Assembly (NCBI RefSeq): GCF_030818905.1
Contig: NZ_JAUTAZ010000001.1
Span: 3,038,001 to 3,102,000 of the forward strand
Length of the DNA stretch: 64,000 bases
From: Microbacterium sp. SORGH_AS_0888
GTDB lineage: Bacteria; Actinomycetota; Actinomycetes; Actinomycetales; Microbacteriaceae
Direction of reading: 5' to 3'
Positions 7,137 through 14,779 of this stretch are shown here, one piece after another. The translations under genes were made by a program, and so were the position numbers. Positions within the stretch are counted from its first letter, which is position 1, and every line of letters begins with the position of its first letter. The notes under the pieces are model-generated. The model was not told the DNA's origin, did not search any database, and saw nothing but the letters and a program-made list of their open reading frames with translations.

Positions 7137-8621
7137 TCAGCGCCGAGTCATCCGAGTTCTGCGCCGGGCCCGTTGCGGCTGGATCGGCACCGGGCGCGTG
7201 ACCACGGCGTCGACGGTCATCGACCCGTCGACCGGGCCGATGACCGGGATCGGAGTGGTCTCGGCCGTGACGGCGTCGGTCGGGCCGAGCGGCTGCCGGG
7301 CGAGCGCGCGATGCGCGTGCAGGTACGCGGGGACGAGCACCGCGACGGCGCCGAGCCACGCCAGCGGGTTGCTCCAGGCGACGCCGACGAACCCGAGGGC
7401 TGCGCCCAGGATCACGGCCGCGCCCAGCCGCATCCCGAGCTCGATGAGCCCGGTCACGGTCGGGATCATGGCGTGGCCGAGTCCCTGCAGCGCTCCGCGT
7501 GTGACGAACAGCACGCCCAGGAGCGCGTAGGTCGCGCCGTTGATCACGAGCATGACGTGCGCGAGGTCGACGACGTCGCCCGAGGCGTCGCCGACGAACA
7601 GCCGCACGATGCTCGCTCCGAAGACCACCAGCACGATGCCGAGCGCGACCGAGCCGATGAGGGCCATGACGCTCGCCTGCGCGACGCCCCGTCGGATGCG
7701 GTCGGGTCGGCCGCCGCCGTGGTTCTGGGCGACGAACATCGAGACGGCGAGGCCGAGCGACTGGAGCAGCGCGACGGCGAGCCCGTCGACGCGGGAGGCC
7801 GCCGTGTATGCCGCGACCGCATCCGCTCCGAGCGCGTTCAGTCGCACCTGGACGGCCAGCGCGCCGATCGCGATGATCGAGGCCTGGAACCCCATCGGGA
7901 GGCCGAGGCGCAGGTGCAGGGCGAGGTCGTTCCGACCGATGCGCCAGTCGCTGCGGCGCAGGTGGAGCACGGGGATCCGGCGCCGCACGTGCGCGAGGCA
8001 GAGGGCGACCGACACCGCCTGCGAGACCACGGTGGCGAGCGCCGCCCCGGCGACGCCGAGTCCGAGCGGTCCGACGAAGAGGACGACCAGCCCGGCGTTG
8101 AGCACGCAGGCCAGCGTCAGGTACACGAGCGGCGTGCGGGAGTCGCCGATCGCGCGGATGATCGCCGAGAGGTAGTTGAAGAACATGGTCGCGCCCGCCC
8201 CGAGGAAGCTCACCTGCGCGAACGTCGTCGCCTGGGGGAGCAGGGCGGCCGGGGTCTGCAGCAGCTCGAGGATGCGGCCGGCGATGAGCGGCGCGACGAG
8301 CGTGAGCAGGATGCTCGTGACCCCCGTGAGCACCGTGCCCGTCGCGACCGAGCGACGCACGGCGGCGTGGTCGCCGGCGCCGAAGGCCTGCGCGGTCGGG
8401 ATCGCGAAGCCGGTTGTGAGGCCCCAGGCGAAACCGATGAGCAGGAACAGCATGCTCCCCGTCGCGCCGACCGCGGCGAGGGCATCGACTCCCAGCTCAC
8501 GACCGACGACGATCGCGTCGACGAACTGGTAGAGCTGCTGCACGACGTTGCCGATGAGCAGGGGGACGGAGAACGCGAGGATGACGCGCCACGGGCTGCC
8601 CGTGGTCAGGATTCTGGACAT
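7137..8621 (-). CDS. MATE-family multidrug/toxin efflux transporter
   Basis: 494 residues from ATG 8621 with about twelve hydrophobic segments. The start MSRILTTGSPWRVILAFSVPLL and the following LIGNVVQQLYQFVDAIVVGR are typical of the NorM/DinF-like branch of MATE transporters (two PF01554 repeats), which export drugs or metabolites using H+ or Na+ gradients. The frame stays open 62 codons further upstream, but that extension is basic, Pro/Arg-rich and unlike MATE proteins. It is convergent with the AarF gene, with 6 bp between the stops. A 14-bp palindrome about 117 bp upstream may be its operator. Confidence 0.88.
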   Translation of the reverse strand: MSRILTTGSPWRVILAFSVPLLIGNVVQQLYQFVDAIVVGRELGVDALAAVGATGSMLFLLIGFAWGLTTGFAIPTAQAFGAGDHAAVRRSVATGTVLTGVTSILLTLVAPLIAGRILELLQTPAALLPQATTFAQVSFLGAGATMFFNYLSAIIRAIGDSRTPLVYLTLACVLNAGLVVLFVGPLGLGVAGAALATVVSQAVSVALCLAHVRRRIPVLHLRRSDWRIGRNDLALHLRLGLPMGFQASIIAIGALAVQVRLNALGADAVAAYTAASRVDGLAVALLQSLGLAVSMFVAQNHGGGRPDRIRRGVAQASVMALIGSVALGIVLVVFGASIVRLFVGDASGDVVDLAHVMLVINGATYALLGVLFVTRGALQGLGHAMIPTVTGLIELGMRLGAAVILGAALGFVGVAWSNPLAWLGAVAVLVPAYLHAHRALARQPLGPTDAVTAETTPIPVIGPVDGSMTVDAVVTRPVPIQPQRARRRTRMTRR

Positions 8622-8737
8622 ACGAAACTCAAGGGTCGAAAGAGAGCGGTCGAAACCGAGGGGTGATCGGGGCGGCCGACCAGGAGCGCGGGCGACGGCG
8701 CGCCGAGCAGGGCTGTGAGGACCGTCCTCCCAGTGTA

Positions 8738-8751
8738 TCGAATCGATTCGA
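8738..8751. promoter_or_regulatory. Palindrome upstream of the MATE gene
   Basis: TCGAATCGATTCGA is a perfect 14-bp palindrome in the gap 8622-8862. On the reverse strand it abuts GATACACT, a possible -10 region, so a repressor bound here would block transcription towards the MATE gene. The binding protein is not identified. The rest of this 240-bp gap shows nothing else I can name. Confidence 0.5.
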
Positions 8752-8862
8752 GCTGCGCGACGATGTCGAACACGGGGTCCGGCGGTCGGTGCGGGGCCCG
8801 GCCACACGGCGGCCTGAGGCGAGTGCGCCTACGCGCCCCGTCGCTCGGGCCCGATGTGGGGG

Positions 8863-10248
8863 CTAGAAGGGTGGTGGATCCGATGTCGCGTCGGCTCCGG
8901 CGTGTATGAGAGCGTCCGAGACCTTCGGCGGATGCGGATCGTCCGTCACGCCGTCGTCGCGGAACGTCGGGAAGCGCCGCTGCGGCTCGACGAGGTACAT
9001 CCGCCCCGTCGGCGACGTCCACTCGATCACTCCGCCCTCGAGCTGCCGGATCTTCCAGGCCCCGTGGTGCTTCAGTGTGTGGTGTCCCTGGCAGAGCGCT
9101 GTCAGATTGTCGACCGAGGTCGAGCCGCCGTGCTCCCAGGCGATGTTGTGATCGATCTGGCACCGGCTTGCGGGCATGTGGCATCCGGGCGCCATGCATC
9201 GGCCGGCTCGCCACTTCACGAACCGCGCCATGTCGGCGGGCGGGCGGTACTGCACGCGGCCCACGGAGAGGGCTACGCCGGTCTCGGGATGGGTGAGCAC
9301 CCGCATCCACCCCTTCGCCGCGCCGCACAGCTCACGGGCCCGTGCGATCGGGATCGGCCCGATGCCTTCGACCGTCGCTGGTGCGGAGCCTGCGCGGCCC
9401 TCGTCCAGGAGCGAGAGGGCCGGTACCGTGACGGACACCGTCGCCTGCACGCCGCGCGCGTCGGCGGGGTGCAGGCGGGTGTCTCCCTCGATCAGCAGGT
9501 CGCAGGCCACATCGGCACGCAGCTGATCGATCGTGCGGGTCTCCTCGTCGTCTCCGGCCCGCAGGGAGGAGGCCATGGCTGTCAGGCGGCTCTGGATCGC
9601 CAGGACCTCGACGTGCGGGCCGTAGAGGTGGAACCAGGCCATGCCGTCGGCGGCGGCTTCGATCGAGGTCAGGCGATGCGCTACCGCCTCCGTGTGCCGG
9701 GTCTCGAGCGTGGCGGCCCGCAGGGTGTTGCTGAGCGCGGAAAGCGCGCGTCGAAACGTGCCGACCGGCTGCCGCTCGGCAAGGGCGAGGCCCTCTTCGA
9801 GAAGACGCCCCGAGTGCTCCGGCTCGATCTCTTCGAGCGCGTCGATCAGCAGGTCGGCGTGACGTTCCGTGATGCGGGAGGTGCTCAGCGCGGTGAGCAC
9901 CTCCGGAAAGTGATCGCACAGGGCGACGGACCGACGCAGCAGGTCTCCTGCGACGTACTCGGTGACGCGCAGGGCGGCAGCCAGTTCCAGGCGCAGCGAG
10001 CGCAGGAGCACGGCGGGCGCCGCCTCGCCGAATCCGCCGGCGCCCGCGAAGGCGTCGCGGCACATCGCGGCGATCCACATCGCCCGCTCGGCCAGGAACA
10101 CGCCCATCAGGGTGCTGATCTCCTGCACGCGGTCGAGGGGCTCGGGGCACAGCATCGCATCGAGCTCGAACGGATAGGACTCGTCATCCCACGGCACGCG
10201 GTCAGCGACCGGTGTCGTCTGCGTGTCGTGTGTCGAGGGGGAGACCAT
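8863..10248 (-). CDS. DUF222 domain HNH endonuclease-like protein (13E12 repeat family)
   Basis: 461 residues. The first 320 form the helical DUF222 domain and the C-terminus has an HNH nuclease motif: CMAPGCH, then CQIDHNIAWEHGGSTSVDNLTALCQGHH with the expected Cys pairs, the HNH His-Asn-His set and N-L-x-x-L-C-x-x-H-H ending. Paralogues are scattered through actinobacterial genomes (13E12 family in Mycobacterium) and behave like selfish or mobile genes; their activity is not established. A perfect TATAAT lies five bases before ATG 10248, so the mRNA should be leaderless. The region just upstream (10250-10320) is strongly AT-rich compared with its surroundings. Confidence 0.88.
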   Translation of the reverse strand: MVSPSTHDTQTTPVADRVPWDDESYPFELDAMLCPEPLDRVQEISTLMGVFLAERAMWIAAMCRDAFAGAGGFGEAAPAVLLRSLRLELAAALRVTEYVAGDLLRRSVALCDHFPEVLTALSTSRITERHADLLIDALEEIEPEHSGRLLEEGLALAERQPVGTFRRALSALSNTLRAATLETRHTEAVAHRLTSIEAAADGMAWFHLYGPHVEVLAIQSRLTAMASSLRAGDDEETRTIDQLRADVACDLLIEGDTRLHPADARGVQATVSVTVPALSLLDEGRAGSAPATVEGIGPIPIARARELCGAAKGWMRVLTHPETGVALSVGRVQYRPPADMARFVKWRAGRCMAPGCHMPASRCQIDHNIAWEHGGSTSVDNLTALCQGHHTLKHHGAWKIRQLEGGVIEWTSPTGRMYLVEPQRRFPTFRDDGVTDDPHPPKVSDALIHAGADATSDPPPF

Positions 10249-10253
10249 GCTTC

Positions 10254-10259
10254 ATTATA
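10254..10259 (-). promoter_or_regulatory. -10 box (TATAAT) of the DUF222-HNH gene
   Basis: On the reverse strand TATAAT ends five bases before the ATG at 10248. A weak -35 (TTCACT) lies 17 bp further upstream. The promoter sits in an AT-rich island (about 10250-10315), and the start codon should be at the 5' end of the transcript. Confidence 0.65.
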
Positions 10260-10314
10260 GAACAAAGATTCGATGAAGTGAACAGAATGTCAGAATAATA
10301 AGCGAAGAAAAGAT

Positions 10315-11853
10315 CTACGTTGAGCCAACGTCGCGACGCCGGGCCAGCACGATCCCGTCCTCGAGCACCGCGGGCTCGCCGTCCGGCCCCGTCGTCGTAC
10401 GCTCGCGCACCTCCGAGAGCAGGATGTCCCACGAGGAGGCGTCCAGGGCGAGGGCGTGCAGCTCCTCCTCGGGCGTCGGGAGCGTCGGGTGGTGGTGCGC
10501 ATGCGACCAGGGCGGCGGGGCGGCGTGAGAGACGATGAGGAGATGGCCTCCCGGGGCCACCCAGGTCGCGGCGCGGCGGAGGATGTCCTCCCGCGGCAGC
10601 TCGACGGTCGAGTGGAGGAAGCTCGCGGTCACGAGGTCGACGGTGTCCTCGGGCTCCCACGTGGACAGATCCGCGCTCTCGAACCGCGCGGGCACACCGC
10701 GCTCGCGAGCGGCCTCGGTCGCCCGCGCGACCGCGACGGACGAGATGTCGACGCCCCTCGCCGACCAGCCGTGCTCGGCGAGCCAGATCACGTCGGCGCC
10801 CTCGCCACATCCGAGGTCCAGGGAGGTGCGGCCGGCTCCCGGGCCGACGGTGCCCGCGATGTCGGCGACCGCGGCGTTCACACGGCCGGACCAGACGCGG
10901 TCGGCGGCGGAGTAGCGACCGTCCCAGTGCTCCGCCGGTGTCTGCGTCCGGGCCGCGTCGGCCGCGGCGACGGCGTGATCGAAGTCCTCGGCCGTGAGTG
11001 CGGCGTTGACCGCCGCTCCCGTCATCGCGCCGTCGCCCAGCGAGAGGGGCACGTTCGCGAACGGCAAGACGGCGTTGCCGCACGCCCAGAGCCGCGGATG
11101 GCTCGTGCGGTGCAGCGCATCGACCTCGAGCAGATCGTCCACGCGACGGGCGCCGAGCGCGTCTGCGAAGTCGTCGTGCGGTCGAGGGGTGCCGGCGGTG
11201 AAGAGCGCATCGATCGTGACGACCCCGCCGTCCGCGAGGTGCACCGTCGCCTCCTGCGTCACGGCGGACACGGAGCCGTCGACGATCGTGACCGATCGTG
11301 CCGCCAGGCGCGTGCGTGCTGCGCTGTCGATCGCGACGTCGTTCGTGAACACCGTCACGGAGTCGCTGAGCTGGCGTGCGAGCTCGGCCTGGTGAAGACC
11401 CATCGACGAGGTCAGCAGCACGCCCAGGCGCTGCTCGCGCACCTCCCAGCCGTGGCAGTAGGGGCAGTGCAGCACCGTCGTTCCCCACCGCTCGGCGAGT
11501 CCCGGAACGTCGGGCAGCACGTCCGCGATGCCGGACGCGACGACGACTGCGCGTGCGCGGTGCGTCGCGCCGCCGGCCGTGGTCAGCGTGATGTGCCGGC
11601 CTCCGGCAGTCGCGGCCGACACGCGGTCGTCGGCGAAGGCGACGCCGTAGCGCTCGGCATCGGCGCGCCCGCGCGCGGTGAGCTCTGCGGGCGGTGTGCC
11701 GTCGTAACCGACGAGCCCGTGCATGTGGGCCGCGAAGCGGTTGCGGGGCCTCCCGTCGTCGATCACGAGAACGCTCCGGCGGGAGCGGGCGAGCATCAGC
11801 GTGGCGCTGAGGCCCGCAGGCCCCGCGCCGACAACGATCACGTCGACATCCAT
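10315..11853 (-). CDS. Thioredoxin reductase-like flavoprotein fused to a SAM-dependent methyltransferase
   Basis: 512 residues from ATG 11853. Residues 1 to about 310 are an FAD/NAD(P)H oxidoreductase: VDVIVVGAGPAGLSA near 2-16 (FAD), a redox-type HCPYCHGWEV near 130, and LWACGN near 265. Residues about 325-512 form a class I methyltransferase with SAM motif I SLDLGCGEGADV and a VDLVTASFLHS motif IV region. In thioredoxin reductases the motif is CATC; the CPYC variant occurs in related oxidoreductases. The fused arrangement is seen in other actinobacteria, but the substrate is unknown. A redox-linked S-methylation or detoxification role is only a guess. The gene is divergent from an XRE-cupin regulator across a 67-bp gap with an inverted repeat. 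Confidence 0.82.
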   Translation of the reverse strand: MDVDVIVVGAGPAGLSATLMLARSRRSVLVIDDGRPRNRFAAHMHGLVGYDGTPPAELTARGRADAERYGVAFADDRVSAATAGGRHITLTTAGGATHRARAVVVASGIADVLPDVPGLAERWGTTVLHCPYCHGWEVREQRLGVLLTSSMGLHQAELARQLSDSVTVFTNDVAIDSAARTRLAARSVTIVDGSVSAVTQEATVHLADGGVVTIDALFTAGTPRPHDDFADALGARRVDDLLEVDALHRTSHPRLWACGNAVLPFANVPLSLGDGAMTGAAVNAALTAEDFDHAVAAADAARTQTPAEHWDGRYSAADRVWSGRVNAAVADIAGTVGPGAGRTSLDLGCGEGADVIWLAEHGWSARGVDISSVAVARATEAARERGVPARFESADLSTWEPEDTVDLVTASFLHSTVELPREDILRRAATWVAPGGHLLIVSHAAPPPWSHAHHHPTLPTPEEELHALALDASSWDILLSEVRERTTTGPDGEPAVLEDGIVLARRRDVGST

Positions 11854-11883
11854 GTGCCCACCGTGTCGCGTGCTCGGCAACAT

Positions 11884-11899
11884 GGCAAACTCGTTTGCA
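11884..11899. promoter_or_regulatory. Inverted repeat between divergent fusion enzyme and XRE-cupin genes
   Basis: GCAAAC-TC-GTTTGC (11885-11898) has perfect 6-bp arms, inside GGCAAACTCGTTTGCA. It lies in the 67-bp divergent intergenic region, where the XRE-cupin protein could bind to control itself and the fusion gene. The form resembles the TGCAAA-N4-TTTGCA boxes of the nucleoside island, possibly by chance. Confidence 0.6.
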
Positions 11900-11920
11900 G
11901 AATCAGCAAGGAGGGCCGTC

Positions 11921-12484
11921 GTGCTCGAACAGGTCGGGCCTCGTCTGCGCTCCGCGCGCACGGGCCGTGGATGGACGCTCGAGCAGCTCGCGGAGCGTGC
12001 CGGGATGTCGGCGAGCACACTGTCCCGGCTGGAGTCCGGCAAGCGTCAGGCGAGCCTCGAGCTGCTCGTTCCGCTCACGAGAGAGCTCGGCATCCGCATC
12101 GACGACCTGCTGCCGGAGCCGGAACGCGACCCGCGGGTGCGGCGGCCGGCGGTCTCGCGCGATGGAGTCCTCATCGCGCCGCTGACCGCGGACCAGTCGC
12201 CGGTGCAGACGTTCAAGATCACCTACCCGCCGCGAGGGACCGCCCCGGAGCCGCGCGTCCACGACGGCTACGAGTGGCTGTACGTGCTTTCGGGCCGACT
12301 GAGTCTGCGACTCGGAGCGCAGGAGCTCGTGCTCGGTCGCGGTGAGGCGGCCGAGTTCGACACCCGAACCCCGCACGCGATGTGGTCCGCCGGAAGCAGG
12401 CCGGCGGAGATCCTGTCGATCTTCAACGGCGACGGGGCGCGGATGCACGTGCGGGGCGCGAGCGGGGGGAGGATGGGAGAGTGA
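11921..12484 (+). CDS. XRE-family regulator with C-terminal cupin domain
   Basis: 187 residues. An HTH_3/XRE domain (about 5-65: RLRSARTGRGWTLEQLAERAG then STLSRLESGKRQ) is followed by a cupin barrel (about 100-180) with HDGYEWLYVLSGRLSLRLG and FDTRTPHAMWS. This architecture is typical of small-ligand or redox-responsive repressors. GTG 11921 is chosen because AAGGAGGG (11908-11915) is ideally placed; an in-frame ATG at 11882 would translate through the inverted repeat. The gene faces the fusion oxidoreductase and is its likely regulator. It overlaps the DUF3054 gene by four bases (GTGA). Confidence 0.87.
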   Translation: MLEQVGPRLRSARTGRGWTLEQLAERAGMSASTLSRLESGKRQASLELLVPLTRELGIRIDDLLPEPERDPRVRRPAVSRDGVLIAPLTADQSPVQTFKITYPPRGTAPEPRVHDGYEWLYVLSGRLSLRLGAQELVLGRGEAAEFDTRTPHAMWSAGSRPAEILSIFNGDGARMHVRGASGGRMGE

Positions 12485-12876
12485 CGTCGCCCGATCGCCC
12501 CACTCTCGCCGCCCGCCCCCTCGCCACGTCGTTCGCGACGGATGTGGTGCTCGTGGTGGTGTTCGCCGTGATCGGCCGCGCCAGCCACCGCGAGGATGTC
12601 TCGGTCGGAGGGGTGGCGCTGACGGCCTGGCCGTTCCTGGCGGGCCTCGTCGCCGGCTGGCTCGTCACCCGTGGCTGGCGCGCGCCGACCGCTCCCGTCC
12701 GCACCGGCATCGGCGTCTGGGGCGTGACGGTCGCCGGCGGAATGCTCCTGCGCGCGATCTCCGGTCAGGGCGTGCAGCTCGCGTTCGTCATCGTGGCCTC
12801 GATCGTGCTGCTGCTGTTCCTCGTGGGATGGCGCACGCTCGCCGCGCTCATCCGCCGGGGTGCGCGACGCGGCTGA
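12481..12876 (+). CDS. DUF3054 family membrane protein
   Basis: 131 residues with four predicted transmembrane helices. DUF3054 features are visible: a TDVVLVVVFAVIGRASH start, AWPFLAGLVAGWLVTRGWRAP near 55-75, and GVWGVTVAGGMLLRAISGQG near 82-101. The family has no known function. The GTG start overlaps the stop of the XRE-cupin gene (GTGA), so the two are translationally coupled. Confidence 0.85.
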   Translation: MTSPDRPTLAARPLATSFATDVVLVVVFAVIGRASHREDVSVGGVALTAWPFLAGLVAGWLVTRGWRAPTAPVRTGIGVWGVTVAGGMLLRAISGQGVQLAFVIVASIVLLLFLVGWRTLAALIRRGARRG

Positions 12877-12883
12877 CGCGGGT

Positions 12884-13243
12884 TCAGGCTCCGCGCTTGC
12901 GGGGCGTCATGAACCACTCGACGAAGCGGCGGGCGCGACCGTCCTCGGCGAGGTGGACCTCCCACATGTTGAGGTAGGTCTGGTGCCCCGGATAGTCGAC
13001 GCTGCCGGTGATGACGGCGATCTCGGGGCTCTCGACGAGCACGCGAAGATCGATCCGCGGCTCGCACGGCTCGTCGTCCCGGGCCCACATCTCCAGGATC
13101 GCGTCGATGCCGGTCACCGGTGCCGGGTCGTCGGGCCGGAACCAGTACTCTGCGTCGTCCGTGAAGACGGCTCGTACGTGTTTCGGCTTCTTCGTCGTCC
13201 ACGCCCGCAGGTAGGCGTCGAGCCAGTCGCTCGCTCTCGTCAT
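12884..13243 (-). CDS. NTF2/SnoaL-like fold protein
   Basis: 119 residues, single domain. WLDAYLRAWTTKKPKHVRAVFTDDAEYWF and the later PGHQTYLNMWEVHLAEDGRARRFVEWFM show the alpha-plus-beta cone fold of SnoaL_2 / nuclear transport factor 2-like proteins. These include small hydrolases, isomerases and non-catalytic ligand binders, so no reaction can be assigned. AGGAG just before ATG 13243 supports the start. It is convergent with DUF3054. Confidence 0.8.
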   Translation of the reverse strand: MTRASDWLDAYLRAWTTKKPKHVRAVFTDDAEYWFRPDDPAPVTGIDAILEMWARDDEPCEPRIDLRVLVESPEIAVITGSVDYPGHQTYLNMWEVHLAEDGRARRFVEWFMTPRKRGA

Positions 13244-13307
13244 GCTCTCCTGTCTACCCGCACGGCGAGCTCCGGTCCACCTCACCGCGCCGGGGCGGCG
13301 TGCGGCG

Positions 13308-13313
13308 TAGCCT
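13308..13313 (+). promoter_or_regulatory. -10 box for leaderless Nudix gene
   Basis: TAGCCT lies exactly six bases before GTG 13320, the same arrangement as at gnd, pta, dnaX and mqo. No Shine-Dalgarno sequence is present. Confidence 0.55.
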
Positions 13314-13319
13314 GATCGG

Positions 13320-14009
13320 GTGCCCGACGACGCCCCCTCCACCGCGCGGGCGCAGCTGGCCGCCCTGGTCGCCGCGGACGGCGCGGACCTGCGCGTCCTG
13401 AACCGGCTTCCCGTGGGCGACGATGCTCGACGCGCCGCCGTGTTGATCCTCTTCGGGGTTCTCGATGCGCGGCCGAGCGATCGAGCAGCCCAGGATGCCG
13501 CGGTCTCGGCCGATCTCGACGTGCTGCTGCTCGCGCGCGCCGAGACCCTGCGGTCCCACCCCGGACAGATCGCGTTCCCGGGCGGGCGGGCCGAGCCCGC
13601 CGACGCACACCCGGCGGCGACGGCGTTGCGCGAGGCTCGGGAGGAGACAGGACTCGACATCGAGGGCGTCGAAGTGCTCGGCACGCTCGGGGAGGTGCCG
13701 CTGGCTCGGTCGGGGCACCTGGTCACGCCGGTGATCGGCTGGTGGCGACGGCCCTCGCCGGTCGGTGTGGTGGATGTCGCCGAGTCGGCGGCGGTGTTCC
13801 GCATCCCCGTCGCCGATCTCCTCGACCCCGCCAACCGTGGCGTCACGGTGCTGCACGCCGGCGGTGCGCAGAGGCGCGGCCCCGCGTTCCGCCTGCGCGA
13901 CGGCCGGGTGCTGTGGGGGTTCACGGCGGTGCTGCTCGACGCCATCTTCGACGCCCTCGGCTGGACCGAGCCCTGGGACCACAGCCGGGAGCTCCCGTTG
14001 CCGTCGTGA
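13320..14009 (+). CDS. Nudix hydrolase, coenzyme A diphosphatase type
   Basis: 229 residues. The Nudix box reads GGRAEPADAHPAATALREAREETGL (about residues 85-110) with all REUXEEXGU residues present. It is directly preceded by LRSHPGQIAFPGG, the UPF0035-type motif of CoA pyrophosphatases (NudL/YeaB/PCD1). Expected reaction: hydrolysis of CoA or CoA derivatives to 3',5'-ADP and phosphopantetheine products in the cytosol. GTG 13320 is six bases after a -10-like TAGCCT, suggesting a leaderless message. The gene stands alone, followed by tRNA-Ser. Confidence 0.87.
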   Translation: MPDDAPSTARAQLAALVAADGADLRVLNRLPVGDDARRAAVLILFGVLDARPSDRAAQDAAVSADLDVLLLARAETLRSHPGQIAFPGGRAEPADAHPAATALREAREETGLDIEGVEVLGTLGEVPLARSGHLVTPVIGWWRRPSPVGVVDVAESAAVFRIPVADLLDPANRGVTVLHAGGAQRRGPAFRLRDGRVLWGFTAVLLDAIFDALGWTEPWDHSRELPLPS

Positions 14010-14060
14010 TCGGAGCCCGCGCACCGGACGGGGTGCGCCGCGATGATAGGATCGACGATT

Positions 14061-14152
14061 GGAAGTGTGTCCGAGCGGCCTAAGGAGCATGGCTGGAATC
14101 CATGTAGGCGGGGTAACTCGTCTCGCAGGTTCAAATCCTGTCACTTCCGCCA
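14061..14152 (+). tRNA. tRNA-Ser(GGA)
   Basis: Acceptor arms GGAAGTG (14061-14067) and CACTTCC (14142-14148) pair fully. The anticodon stem-loop CATGG-CTGGAAT-CCATG gives anticodon GGA (codons UCC/UCU). A long variable arm, TTCAAATC T-loop and encoded CCA (14150-14152) follow, as expected for a type II tRNA. TAGGAT at 14047-14052 is a plausible -10 box. Confidence 0.95.
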
Positions 14153-14154
14153 CG

Positions 14155-14192
14155 GAGAGTCCCGTCCGAACGAGAATTCGGGCGGGACTCTC
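14155..14192 (+). terminator. Hairpin after tRNA-Ser
   Basis: Arms 14155-14170 and 14177-14192 pair over 16 bp with one G-T wobble around a 6-base loop (CGAGAA). There is no T-run behind it, so it would act as an L-shaped (stem-only) terminator or a processing site for the tRNA. Confidence 0.65.
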
Positions 14193-14298
14193 GCGTTCGC
14201 GGTGCACGCGGCTCGGGAGTGAGCCGGGGCGCGTGACGCGAGGGTCTGCGCCGCGCGAGGAGAATGGTGTCGCCCCCATGACCGGACCGAGGAACGCG

Positions 14299-14703
14299 AT
14301 GCCCGACTCCACCAAGCCCGCCGTTCTCTTCGTCTGCGTGCACAACGCCGGTCGCTCTCAGATGGCCGCGGGGTATCTCCGAGCGCTCGCCGGCGAGCGG
14401 ATCGACGTCTACTCGGCGGGCAGCGAGCCCGGCGACACGGTCAACCCCGCGGCCGTCGCCGTCATGGCCGAAGACGGAATCGACCTCTCGCACGCGACAC
14501 CGCAGATCCTCACGACGGACGCCGTGCGCCAGGCGGATGTCGTCATCACGATGGGATGCGGGGACGCCTGCCCGATCTTCCCCGGCAAACGATACGAAGA
14601 CTGGCAGCTCACCGACCCCGCAGGCCAGGAGGTCGACGTCGTGCGCGAGATCCGTGACGACATCAAGGGGCGCGTGCAGCAGCTCATCGCCAGCCTCTCG
14701 TAG
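14299..14703 (+). CDS. arsC: Arsenate reductase, low-molecular-weight phosphatase type (ArsC)
   Basis: 134 residues from ATG 14299. The P-loop CVHNAGRSQ (C13-S20) is the LMW-protein-tyrosine-phosphatase/ArsC active site. A second region ITMGCGDACPIFPGKRYEDW supplies the Cys pair used in the thiol relay, and DW is the usual arsenate-reductase ending of this motif. The enzyme reduces arsenate to arsenite with thioredoxin or mycothiol/mycoredoxin; the thiol partner is not determinable. GAGGA before ATG 14299 favours it over the in-frame ATG 14278. No ars efflux pump or ArsR gene is adjacent, so it is a stand-alone copy. Confidence 0.88.
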   Translation: MPDSTKPAVLFVCVHNAGRSQMAAGYLRALAGERIDVYSAGSEPGDTVNPAAVAVMAEDGIDLSHATPQILTTDAVRQADVVITMGCGDACPIFPGKRYEDWQLTDPAGQEVDVVREIRDDIKGRVQQLIASLS

Positions 14704-14779
14704 GAGGGCGCGGCCCTCCGGCGTCGCACCGAGCCCTCCTGCGGCCGCATCCCCCGTCGGCGTACAGCGCGATGACAGC

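Noticed and set aside
7137..8666. Forward-strand frames across the MATE gene
   Set aside because: They are complements of a clear membrane-protein gene and read as Arg/Asp-rich repeats.
8622..8807. Upstream extension of the MATE protein by 62 codons
   Set aside because: Basic, Pro-rich peptide unlike MATE N-termini; the family start MSRILTTGSPWRVIL begins at 8621.
12342..12977. Alternative forward frames across the XRE-cupin and DUF3054 genes
   Set aside because: No motifs; codon position bias fits the annotated frames.
14061..14192. tRNA-Ser as an integration site for a mobile element
   Set aside because: No integrase gene and no duplicated tRNA 3' end nearby; the flanking hairpin is better read as a terminator.
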